The notes: generated from the sequence alone by a model not told the origin. A stretch of DNA of 64,000 bases from Steroidobacteraceae bacterium (GCA_041395505.1 JAWLAG010000002.1:687001-751000); one strand, 5' to 3'. Positions 45,348 through 53,871 are shown, numbered from the stretch's first letter. Numbers and translations: made by a program.

Positions 45348-46799
45348 CTAGGGCGTCTCGAGTTCTGCTTCACTCGTCGCGAAGACAGTTCCGTTCCATG
45401 TGCCGCGAACCTTCACGAAGCGATTGGCATTGCCCGCGGTTGCGAAGAAGTCGTTGGCGTTGATCGTCGTGCCGTCGACATCGCGGTAAATGGTTCCTGC
45501 GGACGTGCTGATATCGACCCCGAGGATTCTCAGATCCGGTTGCGCGATATTGGTTGCCTTGCCGCGGATCTCGCGCCGGCTGCCGATATCGTCGCGCTCG
45601 ATGAACACGCCGATCATGCGGCCTGCCGTAGTTGCCTCGAAACCGCGCACTTCGAGGTAATCTCCGGTGCGCAGATCACTGAAGTCGAAGGGGCGCGCAT
45701 TGGCCGCCGACTTGTCGTTCCAGCTCGTGGCGGAACCGGTCTCGACCGTGACACCGAACATGGTCAAGGTCGACGCGCCGGCATTCAACGAGTCGACGAC
45801 GCCGAGCAGGCGGGTGGAGTTGTCCGGCTTGATCTGGACCTTGCGTGCGACCAGAACCAGGCTGGCGTTGAAACTGCCTTCCACTTCGACCTTGAGATTC
45901 ACGCCCAGGTCGGCCGAGGTGCCGCCCTCATACGTGGTCGACGCATTGGTGGTCACGGCCTGGCCGCCGACGTCGAAATCGCTCACCGACACGAAACGGG
46001 TGATCAACCCTTCGATTTCGCCGAGGTCATTGGCGCTGGCGCCGAGGGTGCAGCTCTTGACCTCGACGCGGGTGGCCACCAGCGTGCCCTGGTTGAATGC
46101 ATTGCCTTTGACTTCCACGCAGGCGCCATTGCTCGGTGAGCCGTTGACCAGGAGCGCGCTACTGAAGTCGATCGTGGTTGGACCAATGCTGAACGTGTTG
46201 CCGCTGAGATTGCTCACCGTGCCTTTCAGTTCGAACAGGTTGCCGGCGGCCTTGGGCTCTATCCGCGAGGCAATCACGACACCGGTGTTGTCCGCGTTGC
46301 CGCTCACTTCCACGATGTCGTTGACATTGAGCCCCGCGAGTGAAGCCGGGCTGATCCGGTCGTCGAATATCGTTGCACCGTTGACGCGCACCGTCTGGCC
46401 GAGCACGTTGAGGCTGTTGGTCGCGAGATCGATGGCGGTGATGGGGCCTTCCAGCGAATCGCTGAACACGATGCTGGTGGCTGTACCCGTGCCTGCACTG
46501 GCGTCGATATCGCCGCGCACTTCGACGATCTGGCCGACCTTGAGATCCGCTTCGGTGCCGGAACTGTCCTCGACGGTGATCTGCGCGCCGTTGGTGCTGA
46601 ATTCGATACCGTTCACGAACACGCTGCCAAAGCCGGTGACCGGCCCGAGTGCGATCCCGGTGCCACGGATGCCGCCCGTGGGTGGTGGTGGCGGCGGCGG
46701 CGTGACAACGCTGCCGCTGCCGCCGCCACCACCACAGGACGATGCGGCTGAGGCGAGCAGCGTGACGATGACGAGGCGCAGGATTGAATTCGTATTCAT
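45348..46799 (-). CDS. DUF5666 domain lipoprotein
   Basis: A 483-residue lipoprotein. The signal ends in LLASAASSCGGGG (Cys22), then a Gly/Ser and poly-Pro linker. It is followed by GIRGTGIALGPVTGFGSVFVNGIEF, the start of the DUF5666 repeat array. Several repeats follow (LKVGQIVEVRGDID, LGQTVRVNGATIFDD, LRTGDYLEVRGFE). The start ATG overlaps the stop of the DUF6502 gene by 4 bp. It is probably anchored in the outer membrane. Its molecular role is unknown. Confidence 0.87.
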   Translation of the reverse strand: MNTNSILRLVIVTLLASAASSCGGGGGSGSVVTPPPPPPPTGGIRGTGIALGPVTGFGSVFVNGIEFSTNGAQITVEDSSGTEADLKVGQIVEVRGDIDASAGTGTATSIVFSDSLEGPITAIDLATNSLNVLGQTVRVNGATIFDDRISPASLAGLNVNDIVEVSGNADNTGVVIASRIEPKAAGNLFELKGTVSNLSGNTFSIGPTTIDFSSALLVNGSPSNGACVEVKGNAFNQGTLVATRVEVKSCTLGASANDLGEIEGLITRFVSVSDFDVGGQAVTTNASTTYEGGTSADLGVNLKVEVEGSFNASLVLVARKVQIKPDNSTRLLGVVDSLNAGASTLTMFGVTVETGSATSWNDKSAANARPFDFSDLRTGDYLEVRGFEATTAGRMIGVFIERDDIGSRREIRGKATNIAQPDLRILGVDISTSAGTIYRDVDGTTINANDFFATAGNANRFVKVRGTWNGTVFATSEAELETP

Positions 46800-47626
46800 G
46801 GTTTCTGTCCTTGTTGCGAATCGGTCTGTATGTGATACATGCCCAGCCCAAGACGAATCGATGTGCCGCGTTCGACCTCCTCGGCGCTGGCCTGATGCTC
46901 CGTGAGCCAGGCATCGACTCGTTCGAGTAACGCCTGGCCCTCGGCCTCGATGAACTTGCGGAATTCGGGTAAATGCGCGATCGCGACGGCGGGATGTTCG
47001 GCCTGCCGCTCGAAACGCAGCGCGGCTGAGGGCGGTGCCGTCACGTTGTGCACGACTGTTGCGCCCATGTCCTCGAGCTCGATGCCGCCGAGTACGACGC
47101 GTTCGGAATCGACGCGCGCGGGGATGTAATTGCGTCCGACTACTCGCAGCTGCCCGTCATTGCAGCGCTGCACGACGCCGGTCGTGAGCAGTTCCTTCAG
47201 CAGCGCGCTCGCGGGTATGTCGCCGGCATAACGGGAACACAGATCGGCAAACGAAGGCGCAGGTCCCTCTTCGCCAAGAAGCTGCGGCGAGCCGTCGGAA
47301 TCGAGGTAGTCGACATCCTGGTGCCAACCGGCGAGCACCCGGTGTCCGACGTTGACGAAAACAGGATCTTCAATCTCTCCCTTGTCGAGCAATTCGCGCT
47401 GCCGCGCCACTTCGCGGCGGTTTATGCCGGTCAGGATCGCGACTCGCGAGAGATTGGTCGGTCGGCCCCGAATGCCGAATTCGGTTGTCGCGACCTCGAC
47501 GAACACGGTCTTGGCCACCTCAGCAAACTCCTTCCAGCTGATCCCGCTTTTCAGCAGCAGCCGTGCGACCGGCCGCAGTAATCTGCGGCAAGCAGCGATG
47601 ACCCGTGATTTGAGGTTGTCTGCCAT
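46796..47626 (-). CDS. DUF6502 family protein, probable regulator
   Basis: A 276-residue cytoplasmic protein of the DUF6502 family. The N-terminus reads SRVIAACRRLLRPVARLLLKSGISWKEFAEVAKTVFVEVA, then a helix-turn-helix-like segment TNLSRVAILTGINRREVARQRELL (about 58-82). The middle and C-terminal parts are helical (HLPEFRKFIEAEGQALLERVDAWL). DNA binding is inference from that segment. Its own start codon lies in an 11+11 bp perfect palindrome. Two DUF5666 genes follow directly, suggesting it controls them and perhaps the glycan locus. Confidence 0.82.
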   Translation of the reverse strand: MADNLKSRVIAACRRLLRPVARLLLKSGISWKEFAEVAKTVFVEVATTEFGIRGRPTNLSRVAILTGINRREVARQRELLDKGEIEDPVFVNVGHRVLAGWHQDVDYLDSDGSPQLLGEEGPAPSFADLCSRYAGDIPASALLKELLTTGVVQRCNDGQLRVVGRNYIPARVDSERVVLGGIELEDMGATVVHNVTAPPSAALRFERQAEHPAVAIAHLPEFRKFIEAEGQALLERVDAWLTEHQASAEEVERGTSIRLGLGMYHIQTDSQQGQKP

Positions 47627-47653
47627 ATTTGGTCATAGAGTAACCAAATATGG
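47623..47653 (-). promoter_or_regulatory. Candidate operator: perfect 11+11 bp palindrome over the DUF6502 start
   Basis: CCATATTTGGT (47623-47633) and ACCAAATATGG (47643-47653) are exact reverse complements separated by 9 bp. One arm covers the ATG of the DUF6502 gene (47624-47626) and the other covers its predicted -10 box. The arms are AT-rich within GC-rich DNA. The position fits an autorepressor site. The binding protein is not shown by sequence. Confidence 0.7.
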
Positions 47654-47673
47654 ATTCTTGTCCACAGACGCAA
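47645..47673 (-). promoter_or_regulatory. Candidate sigma-70 promoter of the DUF6502-DUF5666 operon
   Basis: Reading the minus strand, TTGCGT (47673-47668) and TATTTG (47650-47645) are separated by exactly 17 bp. The -10 box lies inside the palindrome arm. The predicted start would leave a leader of roughly 10-15 nt and there is no evident Shine-Dalgarno, so the message may be nearly leaderless. Both boxes are imperfect. Confidence 0.4.
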
Positions 47674-47831
47674 CTGTCTCTGTGCGAAGACAGTGCATTG
47701 ATATAGGGTTAAACCCTCAGATTTTCAGCAAGTTGGGGTAGTTGCCGCCGATGCCTGGGTGCCGCGGCAACGGAATCGGCGACCACTCTGCGGTCAGTGC
47801 AGACCGCGACAGGAACGCCAACCTCGGGCGA
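47654..47831. other. Intergenic region with several short inverted repeats
   Basis: The region lies between the DUF6502 start and the end of the exonuclease gene. It holds three further inverted repeats: ACTGTCT/AGACAGT (47673-47694), AGGGTT/AACCCT (47705-47717) and GTTGCCGC/GCGGCAAC (47741-47771). The last could fold as the 3' hairpin of the exonuclease message but has no T-run. No coding sequence is evident. Confidence 0.5.
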
Positions 47832-48719
47832 TCAACCGGTGATGGCAGCGAGACGCTCGGCCTGACGGCGCAGCATGGCGCCAAATCCCTGCGCATCGAA
47901 GAATTTCGCGAGGCCGGCCTGGTCCGGCGCGCGTCGCCGCATTGCCTCTCCATCGAACTCGAGCGGCATGTCGCAGGCGATGCGCGTCAGGCGTTGCGCG
48001 AGGTAGGCCGCATCGCGATGCTCGGCAAGACGGGCCGGCAACTTGCTGGCGCCGCGGATCGCGAGCGCCGCGACCGCCGGCAGGTTGTCATACAGATGAT
48101 CCAGCGATTCGAAGTGCTTCAACAGTGCCGCAGCGGTTTTGGGTCCGACGCCCGGCACACCGGGAATGTTGTCGGTACTGTCGCCTGTCAGTGCCAGGTA
48201 ATCAGCCATGCGCTCGGGCAGAACGCCGAAGCGATCCGGGATCTCGGCGTAACGATAGCGCTGGTTCGATGCGTAGTCCCAGAACACGTCGTGCTCACGC
48301 ACGAGTTGTGCAAGATCCTTGTCGCGCGTGACGAGCGTCGCCGGAATGCCACGGGCACGGAACTGCGTTGCCAGTGTGCCGATGATGTCGTCGGCCTCGT
48401 ACTCGGCCGAACTGAGCGCGGTCACCCCCAGGTGCTGGCAGAACTCCCTGCAGCGACCAAACTGCAGTAACAGATCGGCCGGTGCCGGATCGCGATTCGC
48501 CTTGTAGGCTGGATAGATACGATTGCGCCAGGAACTCGACAATGACTCATCGAATGCGACCGCGATGTACTGTGGCTTGACACGCTCGATCAGATCGCCG
48601 AGAAATCGCGCGAAACCAAATACTGCGTGCACAGGATTGCCGTCGCTGTCGGCCATGTCGGGCGGCATGGAGTAATAGGCCCGAAAGACATAAACCGATG
48701 CATCGACCAGGTAGATCAC
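47832..48719 (-). CDS. 5'-3' exonuclease (FEN/ExoIX-like)
   Basis: A 295-residue flap-type exonuclease, equivalent to the N-terminal nuclease domain of DNA polymerase I as a stand-alone protein. Metal-binding motifs are visible: MIYLVDASVYVFRAYY, AVAFDES, YEADDIIGTLA, TRDKDLAQLV, and the helix-three-turn-helix DNA grip TGDSTDNIPGVPGVGPKTAAALL. It removes RNA primers or flaps. Its 5' end overlaps the divergent nucleotidyltransferase/kinase gene by 22 bp. Confidence 0.92.
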   Translation of the reverse strand: MIYLVDASVYVFRAYYSMPPDMADSDGNPVHAVFGFARFLGDLIERVKPQYIAVAFDESLSSSWRNRIYPAYKANRDPAPADLLLQFGRCREFCQHLGVTALSSAEYEADDIIGTLATQFRARGIPATLVTRDKDLAQLVREHDVFWDYASNQRYRYAEIPDRFGVLPERMADYLALTGDSTDNIPGVPGVGPKTAAALLKHFESLDHLYDNLPAVAALAIRGASKLPARLAEHRDAAYLAQRLTRIACDMPLEFDGEAMRRRAPDQAGLAKFFDAQGFGAMLRRQAERLAAITG

Positions 48720-50275
48720 CAGGTGAGTTTACGTCCTCGCGCCGGATCGCGCTCTATCCGGGCGCTTTTCGTCCGCCGCATGAGGCACACCTCGCGGCCG
48801 TGCGCGAGTTGCTCTCCCGCCCGGACATCGACGATGTGGTGATCATCATCTCGCGCCGTGCGCGGTTGTTGCCCAACACCAGTCTCGCGCTCGCGCCGGA
48901 GCTCGCGCGTGACGTATGGCTGCTCTACCTCGGGACAGAGCCCAGGGTGCGCATCGAAATCGCGCCCCACACCGCCATCGCCCATGCGCTGGGCTGGATC
49001 GATCGCGCTTCGCCCGGCGATCAATTGCGCTTCTGCCTCGGCGAGGAGGACTTTGCGGCCGGTGATCCTCGTTTCGCCGCCATCGAGACCGCCAGGTCGC
49101 GCGGTATCGATGCGACGGTCGTGGCAGCCGCAACGGGGAGGATAAAAGTGCGAGCGACGCAATTACGTGACGCTCTGCTGCGCGGCAGCGAGGGCCGCCA
49201 ACGCTTCATCGAACTACTGCCATCGGGACTCGATCCGCAGGTACGGGAAGCCGTCTGGCAGCGCTGCCGGCAAGGACTCGAGCCAGTGGAGGCGATCTTT
49301 GCCCGGCGACTGCGCGAACTGTTGCCGGCGCGATGCGCCATCGTGCCGCAGGCGCTCAAACCGCTCTCGCCAGGACGGGTCGATCCGGTATATCGCCTGC
49401 ACGATGCCGACGGCCGGCGTCTTGTCGCCCGCTATGCAGGCGACACCGTATCGGACGAGACATTTGATGACCCGGCACGGCCCAAGCCGCGTCGCCGGCT
49501 GCGCGCTGCACAGCTCGCCCTGCAGCATGTCGCGAAGTTGCGCGCATCCGGCCTGCCTCGCGCCGTGCAGGTACCGGCGGTGGTTGCGTTCGACAGCGCG
49601 ACCCGCACGCTGGTGACGACGGAAGTAATGCCCGGCTCACCCTCGCTCGCCGAAATTCCGGGCGCTGGCGCAGCGTCTGCCTTGCACGGCCGGGCGCTCG
49701 GTGCTTGGCTGGCCGCACTGCACGGGGCGCCACCTCCTCCCGATGGCTTCTGGTCCGGCGATATCGGCGATGGGCCGCGCTGGATCGAGCTGCGCGAGGG
49801 ACTGTTGCAACGCGCGGTCGCGCGGCTGGTCAGGCATGACGCAATGCAGGCCTTGGCGGAGCGGCACCGCAACGCCGACCTGCCGATCGGCGTGATACAT
49901 GGCCAGCTTTGCGCCGCGCACATTCTGATCGCGGGCAATGACCTGGGCCTCATCGACTTCGAACGCGCGGTCACCCGCGGTGACGCCGCCTTCGATCTGG
50001 GCAAGGTACTCGCCCTCGGACTTGCGCGCTGCGGATTGCGCGCGTTTGCCGACGCGATGCTGCGCGCTTATCTGGAAGCATCGCCACCGACCGGGAGATG
50101 CCAGATCGCGACGCGCAGTCTTGAATATGCAATCGCCGACCTGGCGAGCGACCAGGAGTCGGACACCGATCGTACCGACGGCCGGGAACTTGCGCGCAGG
50201 CTCCTGGCCCTGCCTGCGGAGCGGGTAGCGCGCTGGTCAGGCCAGCCAGCGCTGGATGCGCTCGTGCATGGGTGA
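48698..50275 (+). CDS. Nucleotidyltransferase-like / APH-kinase-like fusion protein
   Basis: A 525-residue two-domain protein. Residues 17-165 look like an NMN-adenylyltransferase/cytidylyltransferase fold: LYPGAFRPPHEAHLAAV (H-x-x-H motif His28, His31) and KVRATQLRDALLRG near 150, where NadD/NadR have ISSTxxR. Residues about 200-525 resemble an APH/choline kinase, with HGQLCAAHILI at 401 and GLIDFERAVTRGDAAFDLGK. The HGD catalytic loop is altered: Asp is Gln403 and the metal Asn is missing. The kinase may be inactive or re-purposed. The design recalls NadR but with another kinase type. No alternative start exists before the motif. Confidence 0.75.
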   Translation: MHRPGRSPGEFTSSRRIALYPGAFRPPHEAHLAAVRELLSRPDIDDVVIIISRRARLLPNTSLALAPELARDVWLLYLGTEPRVRIEIAPHTAIAHALGWIDRASPGDQLRFCLGEEDFAAGDPRFAAIETARSRGIDATVVAAATGRIKVRATQLRDALLRGSEGRQRFIELLPSGLDPQVREAVWQRCRQGLEPVEAIFARRLRELLPARCAIVPQALKPLSPGRVDPVYRLHDADGRRLVARYAGDTVSDETFDDPARPKPRRRLRAAQLALQHVAKLRASGLPRAVQVPAVVAFDSATRTLVTTEVMPGSPSLAEIPGAGAASALHGRALGAWLAALHGAPPPPDGFWSGDIGDGPRWIELREGLLQRAVARLVRHDAMQALAERHRNADLPIGVIHGQLCAAHILIAGNDLGLIDFERAVTRGDAAFDLGKVLALGLARCGLRAFADAMLRAYLEASPPTGRCQIATRSLEYAIADLASDQESDTDRTDGRELARRLLALPAERVARWSGQPALDALVHG

Positions 50276-50911
50276 AGAGCGCGGGAAGTGCGCGAGCAGG
50301 TAGTCCATCTGGTCGGCGAGCACGCGCCGGCCCTTCAGGAAGATGTATTCCGCATAGGTCGGCGTAAATGGCACGGCGATCAGCTGCATGCGTGCCTGTT
50401 CGGGCGTTCGTGATGCCTTGTAGTTGTTGCAGCGACGGCAGGCTGCAACCACATTGGTCCACAGGTCCGCGCCACCCTGGCTGAACGGACGGATATGATC
50501 GCGCGACAACTCGCGCGCGTGGAAGCGCTGGCCGCAATACATGCACAGATAGGCGTCACGCCGGAACAAAGTTTCGTTGTTGAGCGGCGGCACGTAATCG
50601 TGGCGCGTGCTGCCCGGATTGCCCGTATGACCGACGGTGGCAATGATGCTGTTGATCTCGAGCACGGTGCGCTGGCCCGTGCTGGCCGACGTGCCGCCAT
50701 GCAGCCGATACAACGTCGAACCGCAGCTGTATGCGACTTGCTCCTGCGTGTACAATCGCGCCGCCTCGCGGTAGTCGATCCACTCGAGCGGCATTCCCGA
50801 GACATCCGTGCGCAGCGCATGATGCGACAGCGCGAGCGTGGCACCAGGCGCCGACTGAGTCACGCTACGAGACGGAGAAGTAGGGGAATACTCCAGATCT
50901 ATCGTTGTCAT
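50237..50911 (-). CDS. HNH endonuclease family protein
   Basis: A 224-residue protein with an HNH motif in its C-terminal half: CMYCGQRFHARELSRDHIRPFSQGGADLWTNVVAACRRCNNYKASRTPEQA, with two CxxC pairs binding structural zinc and DH/N for catalysis. The N-terminal ~110 residues are a separate region containing EWIDYREAARLYTQEQVAYSCG. Such chromosomal HNH proteins are widespread and mostly uncharacterised. The ATG at 50911 is preferred over a TTG 39 bp upstream. It overlaps the convergent fusion gene by 39 bp. Confidence 0.85.
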   Translation of the reverse strand: MTTIDLEYSPTSPSRSVTQSAPGATLALSHHALRTDVSGMPLEWIDYREAARLYTQEQVAYSCGSTLYRLHGGTSASTGQRTVLEINSIIATVGHTGNPGSTRHDYVPPLNNETLFRRDAYLCMYCGQRFHARELSRDHIRPFSQGGADLWTNVVAACRRCNNYKASRTPEQARMQLIAVPFTPTYAEYIFLKGRRVLADQMDYLLAHFPRSSPMHERIQRWLA

Positions 50912-51032
50912 CGCGCCTGTAAGATACGGTAGCTTTATGTGACAATTCAACGCCGCAACGCGTTAATAATTCATGAGATTTTAACGATCCTGGGATCCAA
51001 CCCACGATTTTCATCTCCGGAGTGGTCTTTTC
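50912..51032. promoter_or_regulatory. Divergent promoter region of the HNH and pnt genes
   Basis: An AT-richer stretch than its surroundings (around 50930-50985), with TAATAA at 50964-50969 as a weak -10-like element for pntAA and GGAG about 10 nt before the pntAA ATG at 51033. It probably contains promoters for both directions. The individual boxes are not convincing. Confidence 0.4.
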
Positions 51033-52166
51033 ATGCCCGTTACCATCGGTGTTGCCACCGAAGAGCTTCCCAACGAGTCGCGCGTGGCCCTGGTACCCGA
51101 AGTTGCCAGCAAGTTCGTCAAAGCCGGGGCACGGGTCCTGATCGAGCGCGGCGCCGGCCGCCGGGCAGGCTTCGGTGATGAGCTCTACAACGACGTGCAG
51201 TGGGCGGCCAGCGCAACTGACGTATTGAGCAGCTGCGACGTGCTGCTCGCCGTGCAGCCGCCGAGCGCGGCGCGGATCGCGGCCCTGCCGGGCAAGGCCG
51301 TGGTGGTCGCATTCCTTCAGCCGCACCTGCGCCAGGGCGAAGTTCGCGCGTTGCGTGAGCGCGGCATCACGAGTCTTGCCATGGAACTCGTGCCGCGCAT
51401 CTCGCGCGCCCAGTCGATGGACGCACTGTCCTCGCAGGCGGCCATCGCCGGCTACAAGGCGGTGCTGATCGCCGCGAATGCCCTCGAGAAATTCATGCCC
51501 ATGCTGACCACGGCGGCGGGCACCATCCGGCCGGCCAAGGTCTTGATCATCGGTGCCGGCGTTGCCGGATTGCAGGCTATCGCCACTGCGCGCCGCCTCG
51601 GTGCGGTGGTCGAAGCCTACGATGTGCGCAGCGCAACCCGCGAGCAGGTCAAGTCACTCGGCGCGAAGTTCGTCGACACCGGCGTCAGCGCCGAAGGCAG
51701 CGGCGGCTATGCGCGCGAACTCACGGCCGAGGAAAAAGCCAGGCAGCAGGAAGTGCTCGATGCGCGCATTGCCGCAGCGGATGCCGTCATCACCACGGCG
51801 TCGGTGCCGGGTCGCGCGGCGCCGCGAATCATCTCGCGCGCGGCTGTCGAGCGCATGCGCCGCGGCTCAGTACTGGTCGACATCGCCGCCGAGCAGGGTG
51901 GCAACTGCGAACTGACGCGTGCCGGCGAGACGGTCGATCACAATGGCGTGAAGATCATCGGGCCGGTCAACCTGCCGGCGCAGCTCGCTTTCAATGCGAG
52001 CGAGATGTATGCGCGCAACCTGTTCAACCTGCTCTCCCCTGCGATCAGCAATGGCGAATTGAAGATCGACTGGGAGGACGAGGTGTTCCGCGATTCCTGC
52101 CTGACCCGCGACGGCAGGATCACGCACGAAGCATCCCGCAAACTCATCGAAGGGCAATCGACATGA
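51033..52166 (+). CDS. pntAA: NAD(P) transhydrogenase alpha subunit, part 1
   Basis: A 377-residue NAD(H)-binding domain I of proton-translocating transhydrogenase. It begins VTIGVATEELPNESRVALVPEVASKFVKAGARVLIERGAG. It has the RQD-loop-like AMELVPRISRAQSMDALSSQAAIAGYKAVL and the nucleotide motif VLIIGAGVAGLQAIATARRLGAVVEAYDVR. The enzyme moves protons to reduce NADP+ with NADH. The split alpha subunit (pntAA plus pntAB) is the arrangement seen in Rhodospirillum and many Proteobacteria. Its stop overlaps pntAB. Confidence 0.95.
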   Translation: MPVTIGVATEELPNESRVALVPEVASKFVKAGARVLIERGAGRRAGFGDELYNDVQWAASATDVLSSCDVLLAVQPPSAARIAALPGKAVVVAFLQPHLRQGEVRALRERGITSLAMELVPRISRAQSMDALSSQAAIAGYKAVLIAANALEKFMPMLTTAAGTIRPAKVLIIGAGVAGLQAIATARRLGAVVEAYDVRSATREQVKSLGAKFVDTGVSAEGSGGYARELTAEEKARQQEVLDARIAAADAVITTASVPGRAAPRIISRAAVERMRRGSVLVDIAAEQGGNCELTRAGETVDHNGVKIIGPVNLPAQLAFNASEMYARNLFNLLSPAISNGELKIDWEDEVFRDSCLTRDGRITHEASRKLIEGQST

Positions 52167-52471
52167 CCGGCATGGTGGCGCTTTATATCTTCATGCTCGC
52201 GGCGTTCACGGGCTATGAAGTCATCTCCCGGGTGCCGGTCATTCTGCATACGCCGTTGATGTCCGGATCGAACTTCGTGCACGGCATCGTGCTGGTGGGC
52301 GCCATGGTGGCACTGGGCAATGCCCACACGACGCTCGAGCGCGTGATCGGTTTCATCGGCGTGGTTCTGGCAGCCGGCAACGCCGTCGGCGGTTTCGTAG
52401 TGACCGAACGCATGCTCGAGATGTTCAAGGCGAGCGGCAAACGCGCCGCCGCGAAGAAGGAAGCGCAATGA
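52163..52471 (+). CDS. pntAB: NAD(P) transhydrogenase alpha subunit, part 2
   Basis: A 102-residue membrane component with three helices. It contains ALYIFMLAAFTGYEVISRVPVILHTPLMSGSNFVHGIVLVGAMVAL, the hallmark of this subunit, and a VVTERMLEMF end. It contributes to the proton channel together with PntB. It overlaps the genes on both sides by 4 bp, so the three subunits are made from one message. Confidence 0.95.
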   Translation: MTGMVALYIFMLAAFTGYEVISRVPVILHTPLMSGSNFVHGIVLVGAMVALGNAHTTLERVIGFIGVVLAAGNAVGGFVVTERMLEMFKASGKRAAAKKEAQ

Positions 52472-53859
52472 TGGCGGACTTCCTCGATCGCGACCTCGTC
52501 ATCCAGGCGAGCTATTTCGTCACGGCCTTTCTGTTCATCATGGGCTTGAAGCGCATGAGCTCGCCGGTGACGGCGCGCTCGGGCGTGCTCTGGGCTGGCT
52601 GGGGCATGCTGGTCGCGACGATCGTCACCTTCGCCTATCCGGGCATGACCAACTATGTGCTGATCCTCGCCGCCATCGGCGTCGGCTCGCTGCTCGCCTG
52701 GTGGAGCGGAAAGCGGGTCGCGATGACCGACATGCCGCAGATGATCGCGCTCTACAACGGCATGGGCGGCGGTGCCGCGGCAGCCATCGCGGCCGTGGAA
52801 CTCTACCGCGGCGAAACGCATGGCATCGTGACCAGCGTGCTCGCGGTGGTCGGCGGCATCATCGGCGCCGTCAGTTTCAGCGGCAGCCTCGTCGCCTGGG
52901 CCAAGCTCGACGGCAAGCTCAACAGCTCGCCGCGTTTCGCCGGCCAGCAATTCGTCAATCTGCTGCTGCTGGCGGCCGCGCTGGTCGCCGCCGGCCTGAT
53001 TGCCTTCCATGTCAATGCCAGCGCCGAAGTGGTGACGAGCCTGTTCGTCATGGCGCTGCTCCTTGGCGTGCTGATGACCCTGCCCATCGGCGGCGCCGAC
53101 ATGCCGGTGGTGATCTCTCTTTATAACGCGCTGACCGGCCTTGCCGTCGCGTTCGAGGGCTTCGTGCTCGATAACGCGGCGATGATCATCGCCGGCACCG
53201 TGGTCGGCTCAGCCGGCACATTGCTCACGCAGCTGATGGCCAAAGCCATGAATCGTTCGCTCGGGAACGTCCTCTTCTCGGGCTTCGGCGATACCGGCGC
53301 ATCGACCGGCACGGCAGTGACCGGCACGATGAAATCGATCGAAGCGAGCGACGTCGGCGTCAACCTCGCATTCGCCGAAAAGGTCATCATCGTGCCCGGC
53401 TACGGCATGGCGGTCGCGCAGGCGCAGCACAAGGTCTGGGAACTTTGCCAGCTGTTGATCGACCGCGGCGTGACCGTGAAATTCGCCATTCACCCGGTTG
53501 CCGGTCGCATGCCGGGTCACATGAACGTGCTCCTTGCCGAGGCGGGCGTGCCCTATGACCTGATCGCCGACCTCGATGAGATCAACGCCGAATTCGAAAC
53601 CACCGACGTCGCGCTCATCATCGGCGCGAACGACGTGGTCAATCCGGTCGCCCGCACCGACAAGTCGAGCCCGATCTATGGCATGCCCATCCTCAACGCC
53701 GACAAGGCGCGCAACTGCGTCGTCATCAAGCGCGGCAAGGGCGCTGGCTTCTCAGGCATCGAAAATGCGCTGTTCTTCGCCGACAATACCCGCATGCTCT
53801 ACGGCGACGGCCAGGCGGTTGCGAGCCAGTTGATCAGCGCAGTCAAGGCAATCAGCTGA
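52468..53859 (+). CDS. pntB: NAD(P) transhydrogenase beta subunit
   Basis: A 463-residue subunit. About eight or nine helices occupy residues 1-250, with KRMSSPVTARSGVLWAGWGMLVA. The NADP(H)-binding domain III follows, with KVIIVPGYGMAVAQAQHKVWELCQLL, HPVAGRMPGHMNVLLAEAGVPYD, GANDVVNP and KSSPIYGMPILNADKARNCVVIKR. It completes the proton-pumping enzyme and directly follows pntAB. Confidence 0.96.
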   Translation: MMADFLDRDLVIQASYFVTAFLFIMGLKRMSSPVTARSGVLWAGWGMLVATIVTFAYPGMTNYVLILAAIGVGSLLAWWSGKRVAMTDMPQMIALYNGMGGGAAAAIAAVELYRGETHGIVTSVLAVVGGIIGAVSFSGSLVAWAKLDGKLNSSPRFAGQQFVNLLLLAAALVAAGLIAFHVNASAEVVTSLFVMALLLGVLMTLPIGGADMPVVISLYNALTGLAVAFEGFVLDNAAMIIAGTVVGSAGTLLTQLMAKAMNRSLGNVLFSGFGDTGASTGTAVTGTMKSIEASDVGVNLAFAEKVIIVPGYGMAVAQAQHKVWELCQLLIDRGVTVKFAIHPVAGRMPGHMNVLLAEAGVPYDLIADLDEINAEFETTDVALIIGANDVVNPVARTDKSSPIYGMPILNADKARNCVVIKRGKGAGFSGIENALFFADNTRMLYGDGQAVASQLISAVKAIS

Positions 53860-53871
53860 GCCGGACGAAGG

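Noticed and set aside
44360..45463. Antisense frame opposite the DUF5666 gene
   Set aside because: A shadow in GC-rich repeats; the signal peptide and repeat units are on the minus strand.
47741..47771. 8-bp hairpin as a rho-independent terminator
   Set aside because: The loop is long and no T-run follows on either strand. Kept only as an inverted repeat in the intergenic entry.
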